From positions 18,913,001 through 18,977,000 of the forward strand of contig JAMJFZ010001133.1 in the NCBI GenBank assembly GCA_026225945.1: a stretch of DNA of 64,000 nucleotides. The letters are read 5' to 3'. This DNA is from Cricetomys ansorgei. Lineage: Eukaryota; Chordata; Mammalia; Rodentia; Nesomyidae. The notes below the pieces were generated by a model, which was not told where the DNA came from, made no database searches, and saw nothing but the letters and a program-made list of their open reading frames with translations. Both the position numbers and the translations under genes were made by a program. Below, one piece after another: positions 25,201 to 40,100 of the stretch. The stretch's first letter is position 1; each line of letters starts with the position of its first letter.

Positions 25201-26781
25201 AAAATAAAGATCTAGGATAGTTACTGGAGTTACTCTGTCAAACTAGAAAGGGGAAAAGTATAGAAACTCCAAAATAAAATGACAGAATAAATAAATAATT
25301 AGAATAGATGCATATGGAATTTTCATGTGTTGTATGTTGAAAATGAGGGATGGAATGAGATGTATCAGACAAATTTTAACCAAGAAAGGTTGAGGTAACC
25401 ATGTTGAGAATACTTGGCTGACAGAATACATCAGTAAGGGAACAAATGTGAACAATTGAACTAGTACGTAGCTAGTATAAAAGCTACAGCTGATTGTTAA
25501 AAATCCATAATTGCACATTTCTGTAAGGTTATAGGATAGTGAGTTGGGCCATTTAGAAAAGAAAAAAGGACATCTGAATAAAGATGAAGAAAATAAAAGT
25601 GCGAGTGGAAATTAATTGCAGAAAGCAGAAACTGCATTGTAACGGAGTAGACCCACAAGACAAACCTCATTTATAGATACATCAACAATAAAAATAGAAG
25701 AGGTACAGTGGACATGTTAGAAATATAGAGCAGAAGGTATTTTTTTACATGCAGATTTTAGAAACGAGCAGTGAGATTTTTGCCCATGCCTTTAAAACTT
25801 AGATGAGAAGGAGTTTCCTAGAAGTGTCCTATTTAACAGGCGTGTTCTCAAGCCTGGAGAGATCTGAGTGGACTCAAAACAGTACAACAAATGATACAGT
25901 GACTTACAGTTTTCCCCCATCACATCTAAAGAAGGTCCCTGAGGCATATTCGGTTTGGGAAATGATACTAGGGAACTTCTCTGTGTAGAGACCGGAGATT
26001 GGGATCAAATACATTTCTGGTCTTTTCCCCGCAGGAATCTTGCCTCCTTAGGCTGTGCTTCTGTGGTGATAAGACCAGAAGTGCTTCATTGTCCATTGTT
26101 CCTTCAGCAAGATGCCTCACTAAGATTTCTCCTAGGTCATGTTTCCCCCAAGACCAATGTCAGGGGTCCATTGATTGGTACTTCTGTGAACACCTTAGAG
26201 TCAGAGTGATCACCTGGAATCAGTTTTTGATGCATATGCTTACCTATTAATGATGAATACCACCAAGAATATACTAGAAGGTTGAGTTCTGAGCAACAAC
26301 AAAAGGAGAAAAAAGCAACTATTTCTTACAGCTAGATTGTTTGTAATAACTATCTCAAACTGCTTTTAATTGTATTTTTAACGAAACAAAGATGATTAAC
26401 TCCAATAATGCAAATTCAGTGATATCTTTTAAATATGTTATCTGCCTAGCTCCTTACCAGATGCCATGCTATATAAATTTAAAAATGCATATGTACTTTC
26501 AAAGAACTTTGGCTTTTGGGTCCTTAAGTTCTCTTTATTTTCTTGGCAAATTGTAAGTAAAAGTTACTGAAATGTATTTAAGCTTTCAGTGACTTAAGTC
26601 TCTCTTCCTCAGAAGGATTAAGATTCTTAATGAAGCCTGCAGTGATGGCTCATGCCTGTAATTCCTAGCATGCTGGAGGCTGATATAGGGTTATCCAAAA
26701 TTGAAGCTAACCTGAACTACGTAGTAAATATCAGGCCAGCAGGTACTACGTAGCAAGACCAATTCCCTCCATTCCTATACA

Positions 26782-26833
<52 letters not shown>

Positions 26834-29800
26834 GAGATTCTTAAATAATGCTAATTCATTAAGCCCAGAGCTGTACGTATTTAATTCCTAAAAGCTGTAG
26901 AAGAGTGGCCTCTGAAACTGATGGTTTTATGTCTGTAACTTAAAAGAATTACCAATTGTAAACTTGAAAGATTAGCCTTATGGTTCTGAAAATCTGCTCT
27001 GTCAGATGTGAATTTCTTAGTACTTTTCAATGGCAGAATTTACCCATTAATTAGAAAAAACATGTCTTATAATTTTCTCTTCTCAGTCCTAACCTAGTTC
27101 TGTACTGGGGGAAGTAGAGTGGTAGTTTTAACTAAAAGGAGTGATTATTTTATGCACTTAACAGTTTTTACTGGAAGGAATTATTTAACCGATAACAACC
27201 TTTCAAGTTTCCCCCACTCACCAGCAGAAGGTCGCCTCCTGCTGAAGGCCACTTTCCTCATTTTAAGAGGTTTTCTATAATCCCAATTGAACAAAGTCCT
27301 TTTCTGGTTTCCCAAGAACACTTAAATGTATACCTGACACTTCTAAGCAGTAACAGATCTGTAATTTGTTTCATAAAACAGTATGAAAATAATCATACTT
27401 AGATAAAACCCAATCTGGAATTTATCCAGAGTGTTAATACATACAGCTACTAGTCTCGTATGTTACTCTTCAGCCTTCTTAAAAGCAGCAGAAAGTCAAT
27501 TACATAAAAATATAGCTGATAGTAAAAACATTTCTGTTTAACTCACCTGTAAAGGCCTGGGGGAAGTCCTCCTCAGTTTCCACTTCACTTACAACTTTGC
27601 CTTTATACCGGGCATCAGCTTCTCGGGAGAGAGCATTTTTAATTAAAATTAGATCCCTAGAAAATGTCGAGAGATTCATTTCCATAGTGTTGAAAATACA
27701 GCTGCCAAGTGAAAAGTTTTAGTGAAGAAATGCTGTTGAGCTGCTGTTTTTGTCTTTCTCCTTGTCCTTTCTCAGTTCAAGGGCAAGTCAGAACAGTAGA
27801 GATGGTAGGTGGCTGTTGGCATTTGGAATAGCTCTTCAGACTGAAAGCACAGTGCAAGAACTTTCCTCGAAAGATGAGTTTATAATTTATCAAGTCAAAA
27901 AATGCGAGTTCTACCTCCAGACTGAAAAAGGAATTTATAAACAAACAAAAAAAAAGTCGAGCAGTTAGTTCTTTGTGATCTCTCAACTCAGCACTGTGTT
28001 GCTGGCAGTCCGAGGAAAGGCAGGTGGGTTCCACCGCCTCTGCAGCCCTGAGGTTGGTATGATTCTGTAATCAGAAGAGGAAAAAGGACCCAGGGCAACT
28101 GCATTAGCCTGGCCTCCTAGACCAAGATAAGGAAAGAGCCTCTCGCCACGATTATAGATTGAAGAGGTAAAACACCATGAGAGCACGCAGAACTCAGACT
28201 GGGAGCTGACTCTGAGGAGTCAGACATTTTAAACTCTGCATCTGTCTCGTTGTATTCTGGTAGAACTGCTGCCAGACACCCTCTTCATAATTTTTTGAAT
28301 CCTCGAGCATTTCAGAATGTTAAAAAAGATTCTTTTTACTATGATTCACTAATTATTGGCTTTTTCTCCCCTGAGATAGTTTTACCATGTGAAAGCAACT
28401 CTTATCTTGAGGTTCTAGTGTTGTCTTAGTTGTGAGTTAGATAATTACATTGCTTAAGAAATACTCTGAATTTTTTCTCTTTAGAAATCACAGAGGAAAG
28501 TATAGTCACATATCTAGATGACAGAAATTTGTCAGCATGGAATATTTAGTTTTAATGTTGTGTCTACGTAACGAAATTCATTACTGCTATAAAAATTGAA
28601 GCACAAGATAACCACTAGCCCAAGAACTAAAGCCCTAAACCTCAGGACTGAGCTCTGCAGGTTCAGTGCCCTGGTCATCCAAGCAAATCTCAGCTGCAAA
28701 AAAGTCATTATTTCCAGGCATGGCCAGCTTTTGTCTTTCTAGATAAAGGAAAACATGGGATATGAAATCATATTGATTCTTACATGTTGATTCTTAAACA
28801 TACAACTCTGAATTTGTTGTTGTGGTTTTAAGGTGGAGACTCATATATCCCAGGCTGGCCTTGAAATCTCTTGTGTAACCAATTGAATTAGAGATTCTCC
28901 AGCCTACACCTTCCAAGTGCATGCAGTACCTTGCCCTGTTTATGCAGGGCTGTGTGCATGCTAAGCGAGCACCCTACCAACTGAGCTATCGGCACATCCC
29001 CATACACCTGAATTTCCATGACTACATAGTACTAACATCACTGCAAATACTGGTCTCAGCCAAAGTTCTGAGTAGGACATGCCTATCACTAATCACACAA
29101 CACTCTCGAGATCTCTTACATCCTATAACAGAAGTCAAGGAAAAGAGAGGTTTGTGTCTTAAACCATAATTAAACCTATATCCCAACGTTCTAACTGTAG
29201 ATTCCCAGAAGTCTAAGAAACAAGATTTCGGACCAATAAGTGCCAAATTCCATTTCCCTCTCTTTATCATTCCCATCCAGTATGTTAAAGTGGCAGATTA
29301 GTGAAACATAAAGTAGAGCATCGTGTCACACCATCGTCACACATAGCGTCTGTTTTGGAAGCCCTGCCCTGACTGGTGAGCGCTGTATGGTGGCCATACT
29401 CTAGATCAAGTGAAAACTTATGTGATTCTCCCCTTTATTTGGAGTTGCCCATCATTTAAGAGTAAAACTGATAAATGGGAATCATCAGCCATAATATCAT
29501 TGAATTGTCTTCCTAATTCCCACATCCAGTGGCCATTTCATGGGTCTGAATTCCCACTCCCAAGATCACCTTGCTTCTGCAGTATTTTTTTAATTTTGAG
29601 AGGGCAACCATATTTTTTTAAACTCAGAGTAGCATTGTAAATCACATGGTTCAAATCTACCTAGTGTTCAATGAGCAGATAATTCCATTTAAATCTTAGG
29701 AATTGGGCTTTTTCTCTACTATATTAGCATGCATTGTTGTTTGGAGGTGGCTATTGTTTGGACCAAAAGGAGCAAGCCACTTCATTACCATTACCACTTT

Positions 29801-32800
29801 CTTGCATATGCACAGCAGCAGCATCTTGTTTATCTAAGTGTTTGTAGCCTGCTAAGGATCTCCTGTTAGAATCAAAGCCAGTCCGTCTTTGGTCTGTTAC
29901 AGAAGCTGCCAGGCTTATTCCTCTCTGAAAGGAAATGATCTGTCAGTGTAGAGACATTTGTTTTCTTACTAACTGGAGCAGCCTCCTGTTTATATAGCTG
30001 CAGCGTTCCATTGTTATTAAAGTGTATTGACTAACTTGAAAGCCTAGCTTCTTGTTTTTGCTTCTTGTTATAAGAGATCTTCATATCTGTAAGTCTTAAT
30101 TATTTATGTGTATGTGTTTTATTTGCCTGTGTGAGTTTATGTGTATCATGTCTGTATGCATTTTCCCTCAGAAGTCAAAAGCTGTTGGGGCCCCTGGAAC
30201 TTGAGTTACAGATGGGTGTAAGAGCCTTAGGGGCTGAATTCAGGTCCTCTGCTAGAGCAGTAAGCTGTCTTTACCACCAAGTCATCTCTCCAGCTGCTCT
30301 CTATGTCTTTAGAACGATTTCTACTTTGTGGGGTTGGTTTGTTTTTGTTTTTACAATACTAGGAATTGAACCCAGGAAATCTCATGTTAGGCAGGTGCTG
30401 TGCCACTGAACTACATCTCCAGCCCAGAAATTCATAGTTCTTTTTCTAAATTCTTTGTTGTTTTGTTTATTGCATGCCTGGGGGTAAGAGGAGAGAGAGA
30501 GAAAGAAAGAAAGGGGATGTGGAGGGAGAGGGAGAAAGAGGAGAGATATCATGAGGGTGGATGTGGCAGTCAGAAGACTTCCTGCAAGAGGTCAGTTCTC
30601 TTCTATCATGTGAATTCCAGGGTGTGGAGTTAGGTCATTAGGCTTGGGGACAAGTGTCCTTACATACTGAACCATCTCTGTAATCCCCAGAAGTTTTGCA
30701 GCTCTTAACACTACCACCAGAAGCCCGTCTTTTCTACTTGACTCTGTATCAAGAACAGTGCCACCCTCCTCAGATCCTTTTAGAAAATAGGTCAGTATGA
30801 ATGATAAATGAATCAGAAAGACAACATATATGAGAGAGTGAGTCACAGGAGCTCTAGAGCTCTTTAAGGTTTTGACGAAGTCTCCAAATTACTTTGAATT
30901 TTCTTGATCTTGTGTGTACCATATACACCTCAAATAAAGCTGAGTAAAATATAATATCAATTGTTATAAGTAGCTCAATCCTTATACAGGGCTTTCATGA
31001 GAAATAGAACATTTTCCCTGTCAGCTTTTTAGTTTTCCTTAATTTTAGGTAATCCAAATGCTTTTAACAGTTATTTTTTCATGGTTTTCAAAGGAAAAGG
31101 CCCCCAGTTGAACACTTGATTGGGAATGTTTTACATCTTGTTATTTTTCATGGAAGTACAATAGCATTACCTTATACTCCCTATGTTTTCAGTGACTGCC
31201 ATTATATATGACTGACTTGGGACCAGCAGTCAAAATGTATGGTGGGTATCCCCCTAGCTAGTTCCCTTTGATCTCAAGAAAAAACATTTATGAAACAGAT
31301 ACAAATCATTGTTTGCTGTGGCCGAGTAATACTGCATTGCCAACAGTCCTAATCTTTTGTGGGACTTAATCAGGGGAGATTATTTCAGAACATCCCAGCA
31401 CGAATTGTTGGCAGCATGTGGAGGACCTTTGAGTGTAGGTTCCCTTAAGAATACTTAACTTGGGTTAGCTACAAGGTCCTCTGTGGTCTACACTATCTGG
31501 CAGACTTAGCTGTTTTTCTTCACTAGTGGCAGTGACAGGCTTAGTGGCAGCTCCCTGTGCTTTCCTGCCAGTCTCATGCACTGAGCTTTTGATATGTTGG
31601 CAGACAGCTCTGACTCTTGGATGCGTCTCTGAACCTCCACAGGTCTGCTTCTGGCAGAATTGAGTGTGACTCTTATCCTTTGCCCATTAAGCTATCATTC
31701 TGGCCTCTTTATCTGTGTTTCTTCTGCAAACATGCCTTTGAAAGTGTTTGCTTCTTTTTTGGCAGTTTTTTTTTGATAATGGACAAGTATAGAAGCAAAT
31801 ATCTTATTTCTAAATTACACTGGATTTCTTGAAAGAAGAAAGGGTGACTTAAGTGAAGGTTTGTCTTAAGCTGTCAGCTCTGGTGAAATCACTTTGATTT
31901 CCAATTTGAAATTCTTTCTAATAGTTAATTTAGAATCCCTGGCTCTTTAGCCCAGAAAGAGCTTTGTATTACTCTCCAAATCTGATACATTACATATTAA
32001 AAGCACTTTCTCAATACTGCAGCTGATACGGCTGTGTCCAGGTATAGATTGTGCAGTATGTGTAAAACGGAATCTTCTGTATTTGGGCTTTAGTGTTTTA
32101 GGTGTTCTGAGCCAAAATTGGAAAGGGAGTATTTAAAGAAGGTGAGATTGCCTGTAATTACCATATATGGAATCTTTTGAAACCCTTAGTGTGATTTACT
32201 CTGTTGGGCTGAGATTTAGTGTCTAGACCCAGTAGTAGATAATACATAATTATTTTCTCTCTAACAAGGCTACTTCTGTGTTCCTTCCATTGAGGTGTCA
32301 AAGCTTAATTATTTTATTAATTTACATTATATAAAACATTCCAAAATTCCTTGTTCATTGGAAGCACGTGTAATGTTTTGAAATTCTGGGAATAGAAGAA
32401 TTGCTTTAAACAGTGGGTCCCAGACAGCCTCCCACGTACCATAAGGATCTGTGGCCACAGGGGTCTGGAGGTTTAGGGCAGTTTAATTGTGTTTAGAGGT
32501 TTTCCATGCCAGAACACATAGAACCTTGTAAGCAGGTAGGTAAAAAAACTCTTGTTCATCTTATTCATTAAAATGAAGCCATTTGCTTAGTCTGTTTATT
32601 AGTATCTTAATTCACATAGCAGTAACAGTAGAAAAATCCAGCTTAACCTTTATGAAAATTAAGCAGCAGATTGTCAAATGATTTGCCATGAAAGACTCCA
32701 TGAGCATATTTAATGTTTGTTTAAAGGGGATTTTTTTTTTTTTAATTTATTAGGTGGGAGCTAGAGAGATGGCTCAGTGACTAAGAGCACTAAGGATCCA

Positions 32801-34079
32801 AGTTCAATTCCCAGCACTCATGTAGCAGCTCACAATTGTCTGTAGTGCCTGTTCCAGGGCGTCTAACCCCCTCACATAGACATACACGCAGGAAAAACAC
32901 TAATGAACATAAATAAATAAATAAAAAACTTTATTCAGAGCAAGATCTCTTTATGTGGCCCAGCTGGAATTCAAACTTGATCCTCCTGCCTCAGCCTCAT
33001 TAGTGAATTATTTGGCATGTGCCATGATCACACCTGGCTTTTAAAAACACATCTTTAATTTATTTAAAATTTATTGAAACCAGTATATTACAGGACTACA
33101 TGATTAAAAAATAATTTTTAAAGGAAAAAGTTTGAGGCTAGCCTAGGGTATATAGTAAGACACTGTCTGAAAAAAAAATCACACCTCCCCCAAATCTCTG
33201 GTAATAAACTATTTATCTGCCATCATTACATGCGTTAGTAAAGTTTAATAAAGATTTCCATTGTCAAACAATAAATAAAATTTATTAAAGCCAGGTGTGA
33301 TGGTTTGTGACTACTCAGTGGTTAGGGAGCAGAGCAAGGCAATCAGAAGTCTGAGGCTAGTCTGGGATACATATCTAAAAAAACAAAAAGTAAAAATGCA
33401 AAATACAGTTCCTTGTGCTTACATTTATATTTTCTGAGTTCATTGGCACATGTGCAGGTGCATGCTACCATTCCCAACCTCATGCTATCCTTTTTTGTTT
33501 GTTTGCTTGCTTGTTTGTTTTGGTTTTTGGTTTTTCAAGATAGGGTTTCTCTGTTGTAACTCTGGCTTTTCTAAGTAAGACCAGGCTCTTCTATTCTTTA
33601 GACCAGACTGGCATCGAACTCACAGAGATCCATCCGCCTGCCTCTGCCTCCGGAGTGCTGGTACTAAAGGTGTGTGCCACCACCGCCCAGCTATCTATCC
33701 TTTTTATGTGCAGTTTTAACTTAATATTTTAGTGTGTTTCTCTAGTCTTTAAGTGTAATTGAAATTTACTACTTTGAACCCAGGGGTGGTGGTACACACC
33801 TTTGCTCCCAGAACTCTGGAGACAGAGGCAGAAGGATTTCTGAGTTCAAGGACAACCTAGTCTACAGAGTTCCAGGACAGCCAGTGCTATACAGAGAAAT
33901 CTTGTCACTATTTTTATTCCTATGAAAAAGTTTTATGGGCTGGCAAGATGACTCAACAAGTAAAGGTACTTGCTGTCAAACCCAGTGACCCTCGTTGGAA
34001 CCCAGAACTCATATGGTAGGAGAGAACCAGCTCACTCTAAGTTGTCCTCTGACCTCTATACACATGCTGTGACACAGAC

Positions 34080-34113
<34 letters not shown>

Positions 34114-37100
34114 TTTTATGTTACTTTTAATTTAGATGCCAGGTATGGGGTGGCAAGACAAGTGATCTATTAATGCACCAGCCCATGTTCTAGCTGTAGT
34201 CCTAAAACTAATCTTTGATTTATAAATAAGCCACCTAGTTGTCTTCTTAGATTCCTATTTTCCAACAATAAAAATGCATAACAGGACACAGACAATCAAG
34301 TAAGTAATCTGTCTCATCTTGAGACAGCTATAAACCTGGAGATGATACAAAGCACTCAGAATCTGAAGGCTGGATGGAGGAAGGCAAGCCAGACATGCAA
34401 ACCAGCCCAGCAGGAGGCTGCCTCTCACAGTCTTGACTGGATACAAGCCTTCCTAGAACAGAGGTAGCCCAGCAGGACTTGGCCTCCCATAGATTGCTTG
34501 GAACTTGTACCAACAATAGTAGGGGTGGCGAGCAAACCTGGCAAGAAGGACTGGAAACTCTGCTAATAAGAAGTGACCACAAGGGAAGACCTCTCTCTCC
34601 CTCCAGGAAGACTTCAGGGTGGGAATGGCAGAGGGGCTTATGTCTCCAGTCTGGCCTTCGAGAAAGTTTTTATTTTAAGACTCAGTGGCCTAGCCATGGC
34701 AAATGCCTGCCTTTCTGTGCAGCACTGGCTGAGAACCCACTAAATTCCTATTTCAAGAAATTAGAAATAACCAAGCGTACTGGCAAATGCCTATGATCCC
34801 AGCACTTGGGAAATAGAGGTAGGAGGATTAGGAGTTCAAGGCCAGCCTGGACTATAAGAAACCTTATCTAAAGTTTAAAAAAAAAAAAAAATACAAAATT
34901 AACTCAAAGCATACAAAAGGGAGAAAACTATAAATATGAATACACAAATCAGTGAAATTGGAGAAAGTGAAGAAAAATCTTGAAATGGAAAGGTTCTATG
35001 AAAAAAGACAATACAATTGAAAAATATTTAACAAACCATTGAGTATAGACACATGTTGAGGTTGGGCATATTGCCACAGGCTTACACTTCCTGCAATGGG
35101 GATCCTGAGACAGGGTACTGAGTTCCAGGTAGCATAGGCTACAAAGTGAGGCCCAGTCTCAAAGAACAAAAGCAAATTTGTTTCTATTGGGGGGGGCGGG
35201 GGATGAGATATTGCAAATCCTGTGTAGATACTTGAGATTTTATGAACAACTTTTCATTCATATCTTCTTGGTGACTTAGAAGAAATGCAATGACTCCTTA
35301 AAACTACCAAATTATGACACTCAACCAAGATAAAATAGATAGCATGAATACTGCTAAACCTCATTAAAGAAATTGTATTTGTAACTTACAGGTTCCTGAA
35401 AAAGAAATCCAGGCCCAGGTTATTTCACCAGCGAACTCAAAAGAATTAGCACTAATGTTAGTCTCTTCCAAGAAGTAGGAAAAGAAAAAATGCTTCTCAA
35501 ATGTCTTTCTAAGATCACCAGTACCCTAATACCAAAACAAAGACAGAAGAAAACCACCAGCCTGTATTTTTTAAAAACATATCCTTTATGTTTTTAAAAT
35601 CCTTTACTAAATACTAACATAGGAAGTCTGTTGATACATCAAAATGTATACTGGGCAGTGGTGGTACATACCTTTAATCTCAGCACTCAGGAGACAGAGT
35701 TCAAGGCCAGCCTGGACTACTGAGCAAGTTCCAGGACAGCCAGGGATATACAGAGAAACCCTGTCTTGAAAAACAAAACAAAACAAAACAAAAAAGTTTA
35801 CTCAGTGCCTAAGGGAGCTGTATTCCAGATATGGAAAGTTGCTTCAATATTGAAAAGTCGGCAGATGACATCTACAAGTCAATAAGCTAAAAAAGAAATA
35901 AATTCAAGATTTTTGTTTTTTATTTTTAAGGCTGGGGCCTTGCACAACTGAGGCAGATGCTCTACAAATCAGCAGCATGTCTAACCCCTATGATCACTTT
36001 GTGAGAAGAAAAATTTTTAAAAGACCATTCAACAAAATCCATTGTCTATTTATGATAAAAACTCAGATCATGAACTGAAGTGAGCCAGTCCCTTGCTGAA
36101 GCATACCTACAGAAACTTACGACTGTTAATTGTGTGTGTGTGGTAAAGGACTAAATGTTTTCCCTCTGAGATCCAGAGCCAAGCAGTGATGTCCATTTTC
36201 ACCGCGGCTGTTCAGAATAGCACTGAAGTTTGTGGCCACTGTGATGTGTCAAGAAAGAAAATACCTAAAGGAATTCATCCTCTCCCTAGTCAAGTGATGA
36301 TGTCTGTATACAATGCTTAGAGATGACAGGGGAGTTTGGTAAAGTCTCAGAATATGAGATCGGCACAAAAACTGGCTGCAAGGCTGGGAAATGTAGTACA
36401 GTTAGAGTGCAAGGCTTTGGATTTGATCCTAGTACTGCGGAAAATAAGTAAAATCTGTTGTTAGTACTAGCGACATGATAAAAACAAAACACAAGACCTT
36501 AATCTGAGTGAGGTGGTACACACCTGCAGAGGAGGGGGGCGGGCAGAGCCTGAGCTACATTGCGGAACTCTCAAAAGCATCAGAGCAGGCAACAAAGCCC
36601 AGCTTCCAAATAAATAAATAAATAAATAGTGGATGGATGGATGGATGGATGGATGGATGGATGGATGGATAGATAGATGAGCAAGTGAGACTTTTTAAAA
36701 GAATCTTCCCAGACAGGTGTTCGGAGTCAGTCTTTAACGTAGGTTTTTACATGAAAGGCACAGGCTCTAGGAACTGAAACAATCTTGAAACAAAAGTGCA
36801 AGGCACCTCTACTCATTATTAAGGCCTGTTTTATAACTACACTAATCAGAAATTGTAAGGATAGACAAATAATGGAATTAATAAAAGAATCCAGAAACAG
36901 ATGCGTACAAAAAAGTTCCGTTAGTATTTATAAAGGTAAAGGAAGGTGTTTCAGATGATATGACAGTTAGTATTGATTGTCAATCTGACACGGTCTCGAG
37001 TTGCCTGAGACTCCAGCCTCTAGACATGTCTATTAGGTTAATTGGTGTGGAAAGACTTGCCCTGACTTCCAGACAAAGCAGTAGCATACATCATTCTGCT

Positions 37101-40100
37101 TCCTGACTGTGGGTACAATGAGACCAGCTGCCTCACACTCTCGCCCAGTGATTTTCCTCCATGGTGACTGTACCTCTCGATGGTACATTAGAAGTCAGTG
37201 GTCCCCAGCCATGTGTTTATTTTGACTTACGTCTTCAGTATTTCTATATACTGTATCCAAAAACTAAATCAATAGCCTATTTATATATTGCCATCTGTAA
37301 TGATAAAGCTATCTATCTTGCAACAAAAAAATTTTAAGTCTCTAGTTGTGTGAATCACCATACTAGGAAAGAGAAAAGGTGAGAAAGGGATTATGACTAG
37401 CTGACATCATGTTTAAACAGTTGATCAGCAGTTATTTTAAAGCTTTCTGTTAAAACTTTTTCATTGTAGTTTAATTTTACTCTATTTGAGAGGCAAGAAA
37501 CTTACAAATTTTGCTCAATGCATAGACAGTGAACGTGGTTTTCAATAATTGAGACTTTTTTTCTATTTTCATGTTAGTTTGGAATCATCAATGCTAATTG
37601 AGTCTTTGTTTAATTGGCAGTCTTTTTTGAACATATGTGAGTAATGGGCAACCTAGGGTCAATGAAGTCTAATTATGGTGTTTAAAACAAACGTGTGTGT
37701 GTGTTTGTGTGTGAGCGAGTGTGTGTGAGAGAGAGGGAGGGGGAGGGGGAGAGGCCGGGGGTGGATTTCTTTTACTGAGGATGACCCTAGCACCACTGAG
37801 CTTTATCCCCAACTGATTTTTAATTTTATTTTGAAACAACCTTGCTTAGTTTCCCAGGCTGGCTCTGAACTAGCACTCCTCCTGCCTCAGCTTCCAGAGT
37901 AGCTGAGATTAGAGGTATATGCTACCACAGCTCACTTGGTTTTACAGTCCTGATTTTAACAGGCTTTTGGGGAAAGGTTTTGTGTTTCATTTTATTTCTT
38001 TTTTCTTTAGAGGGATTACTAGTGATTTGAGGGTCTGATGGTAAATCTGGTATTACATTGTTCATGTATGCAGACTGGAAAGCCTTATGCTTATCTCTCT
38101 CTCTTCTGTTTTTCAAGTGTCAATATACAGTATCTGGTTTTATGACAAGAATGACTGTCACCGCATAGCAAAACTCATGGCTGAGTAAGTATTCATATTA
38201 TTCCATAGATTAAGAAGAGATGATCCCAAATTCTTTTCAGTACTGACATCTCCTAGTTAATGTATATCCTTCATAATTTCCTTATTTATTGCCAAAAGTT
38301 TGATAAAGACAGATTTTTTTTTCAAATTACCTATAATCCTACTGATCTCAGTGTATTTACAAATGTTTGTTCCCTTTTAATCTGTGTGTATGTACATTAG
38401 AGTCTGTGTGTAAGAATGTAAGATGTAAGAACATTTGTTTAATGATTTAATATCAACAGCAATTTTTTAGGATATTAAATTTTCCTTTGTAGCATTTACA
38501 ATTATTATATTGTATCCAGTCCTATAAGCCGTTCAGTTTAACAGATACTGGCTATAATTACTTCCGCCAAATTGCCTGGCAGAGAATCTGAGGTGCATCA
38601 GGGCATAGCCTGACCACCATATACAATGACTATGCTAATTTCTTCTGTAAAGAGTGGTTCTGTGTTCAGGAGCTTAATACAGGCCTACATATCCTTTTGA
38701 TGAACTTGGTTTGAGCACAGGCTGGGTTTAGTAAGACCCAGTCTATATTTTGTCTTCCAGACATATTTAAAACTCAGTCTTGATTGAATTACTGTTCTAA
38801 AGGATGACTTCTTGTCCTTGTGCTAGTCTGCAGAAGCCACCTTTGGAGTAGCCACAGTGCAAGACTGCCCATCTGAATTCTGAGAGCTCACGGCACTGTA
38901 GTGCCAGGTGGGGACTGTGACAGTGCAGAACTAGAGCAAAATGTGCAGTGGGTAGTGTGCTCTGCATATGTCGGCTTCCTCTTTAGTTTCTGCTTGAATC
39001 TGCAGTGAACTCTTAATTCTTCCAAATCAAAATTCTGTTACTCTCTTCAAGGTTTGTACCTATGTATTTGGTAGAAAATAGTCTTGATTTTAAGTTTTAA
39101 ACAATCACCCTCAAAATATAATAGTTAACCCTCAATTCTAGGAATGCTTTCATGTCTTTAGAAGGTACACATAAAGGCCGAGTTATAAGCCAGGACTCCT
39201 GGCACATCCTGAGTGTTTATTCACTTGCTGTCTTGTCATCTGCTCTGGCTGTGAGCTTTGCAGGGCTGCCCTGTTGTGTTGACTGCCAGTAGCACCTTGG
39301 GGGTTTTGCTGCATGTAAACTGACAGTCACTCTTACTAGAGAGAGTGTTGACTTTCTAGAAGCACACTTGCTTTTAAAAAATTTTATCTGTAAAGTTACA
39401 CTACTTTTCAACATTTAGTTTATAAAGACCAAGATTTATTCCACTCAAAATTGTAGGTATGGTGTACCTATGTACAAACATGCTAACTCTGAGAGTCTGT
39501 CTTACAAAACCACCAGTACCATCCTGGGGGCCCTGCTCATCACCTCAAACAAGTCATTTATTTGATAATTGTGTTTTTGTTGTGCTTGTTTTGAAAGTGT
39601 TTTGAAAACAGATTCTTAGAAAACAAGCATTGGAATATATTAATACATTAATATTTTCACCTGCCAAATTAGAGCATTTAGGCCTGAATGAGAATCTGTC
39701 TGTTTGAGCCTTAACAGTTACCGAAGGGAAAATCATCTTGAAGTTTTGTTTTTTTTCCTGAGGGCTTTGGTGGCATTCCAGATACTCAGCTTCAGTGGTT
39801 ATTGGAGCAGAAGACCACAGGCTTGTCTGAAAAGACTGTTGATAGGGAAGTGGAAATGGGAGGCAGGAGGAAGGATTCGTCTTCACAAACTGGAGAAAGT
39901 TACTGAAAGTGATTACACAAATTTGTCATCCCAGCATGTAGATGCTGGGGCGAAAGGATTGTGAGTTCAAGATCAGCCAGGATGACGTGGAACATTTCAA
40001 CTACTTGAGAAAAGAGACCTTGTGTCCCAAAAAAGTGATTAAAAAATGCCCAGTTGATGATTTTTTTGAGTGCTTGACCTAGTTTTATCTGAAGAGAATG

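Larger units (their letters stand above)
34895..36960 (+). mobile_element. L1 ORF2 relic, interrupted
   Basis: Pieces of L1 ORF2 appear in the correct order on the plus strand: AATCAGTGAAATTGGAG (34951), CTAATACCAAAACAAAGACA (35527), ATTTATGATAAAAACTCA (36048), TGTCCATTTTCACCGC (36190) and a final block near 36,790-36,940. It is interrupted by B1 copies at about 35,055 and 35,645, an ID-like element at 36,380, and an ATGG microsatellite. All frames are broken. It is the source of the copy at 41,081-43,151. Confidence 0.75.
17843..38117 (+). other. Dcp1a: Dcp1a intron 3 (20.3 kb)
   Basis: Phase 1, GTGAGT...CAAG; the largest intron here. It contains many SINEs, MER5A and URR1 DNA transposon relics, an old L1M relic and a plus-strand L1 relic (34,895-36,960). 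I see nothing identifiable at 18,345-19,175, 20,200-21,290, 22,640-23,500, 25,210-26,630, 29,000-30,095 and 30,690-32,750. One minus-strand exon-like stretch (27547-27701) is listed separately. Confidence 0.95.

Noticed and set aside
34255..34796. Overlapping open frames on both strands, tested as a possible pseudogene
   Set aside because: No frame shows a recognisable protein, and frames are open on both strands. It may be an unrecognised LTR piece, but no ends or target duplication were found.
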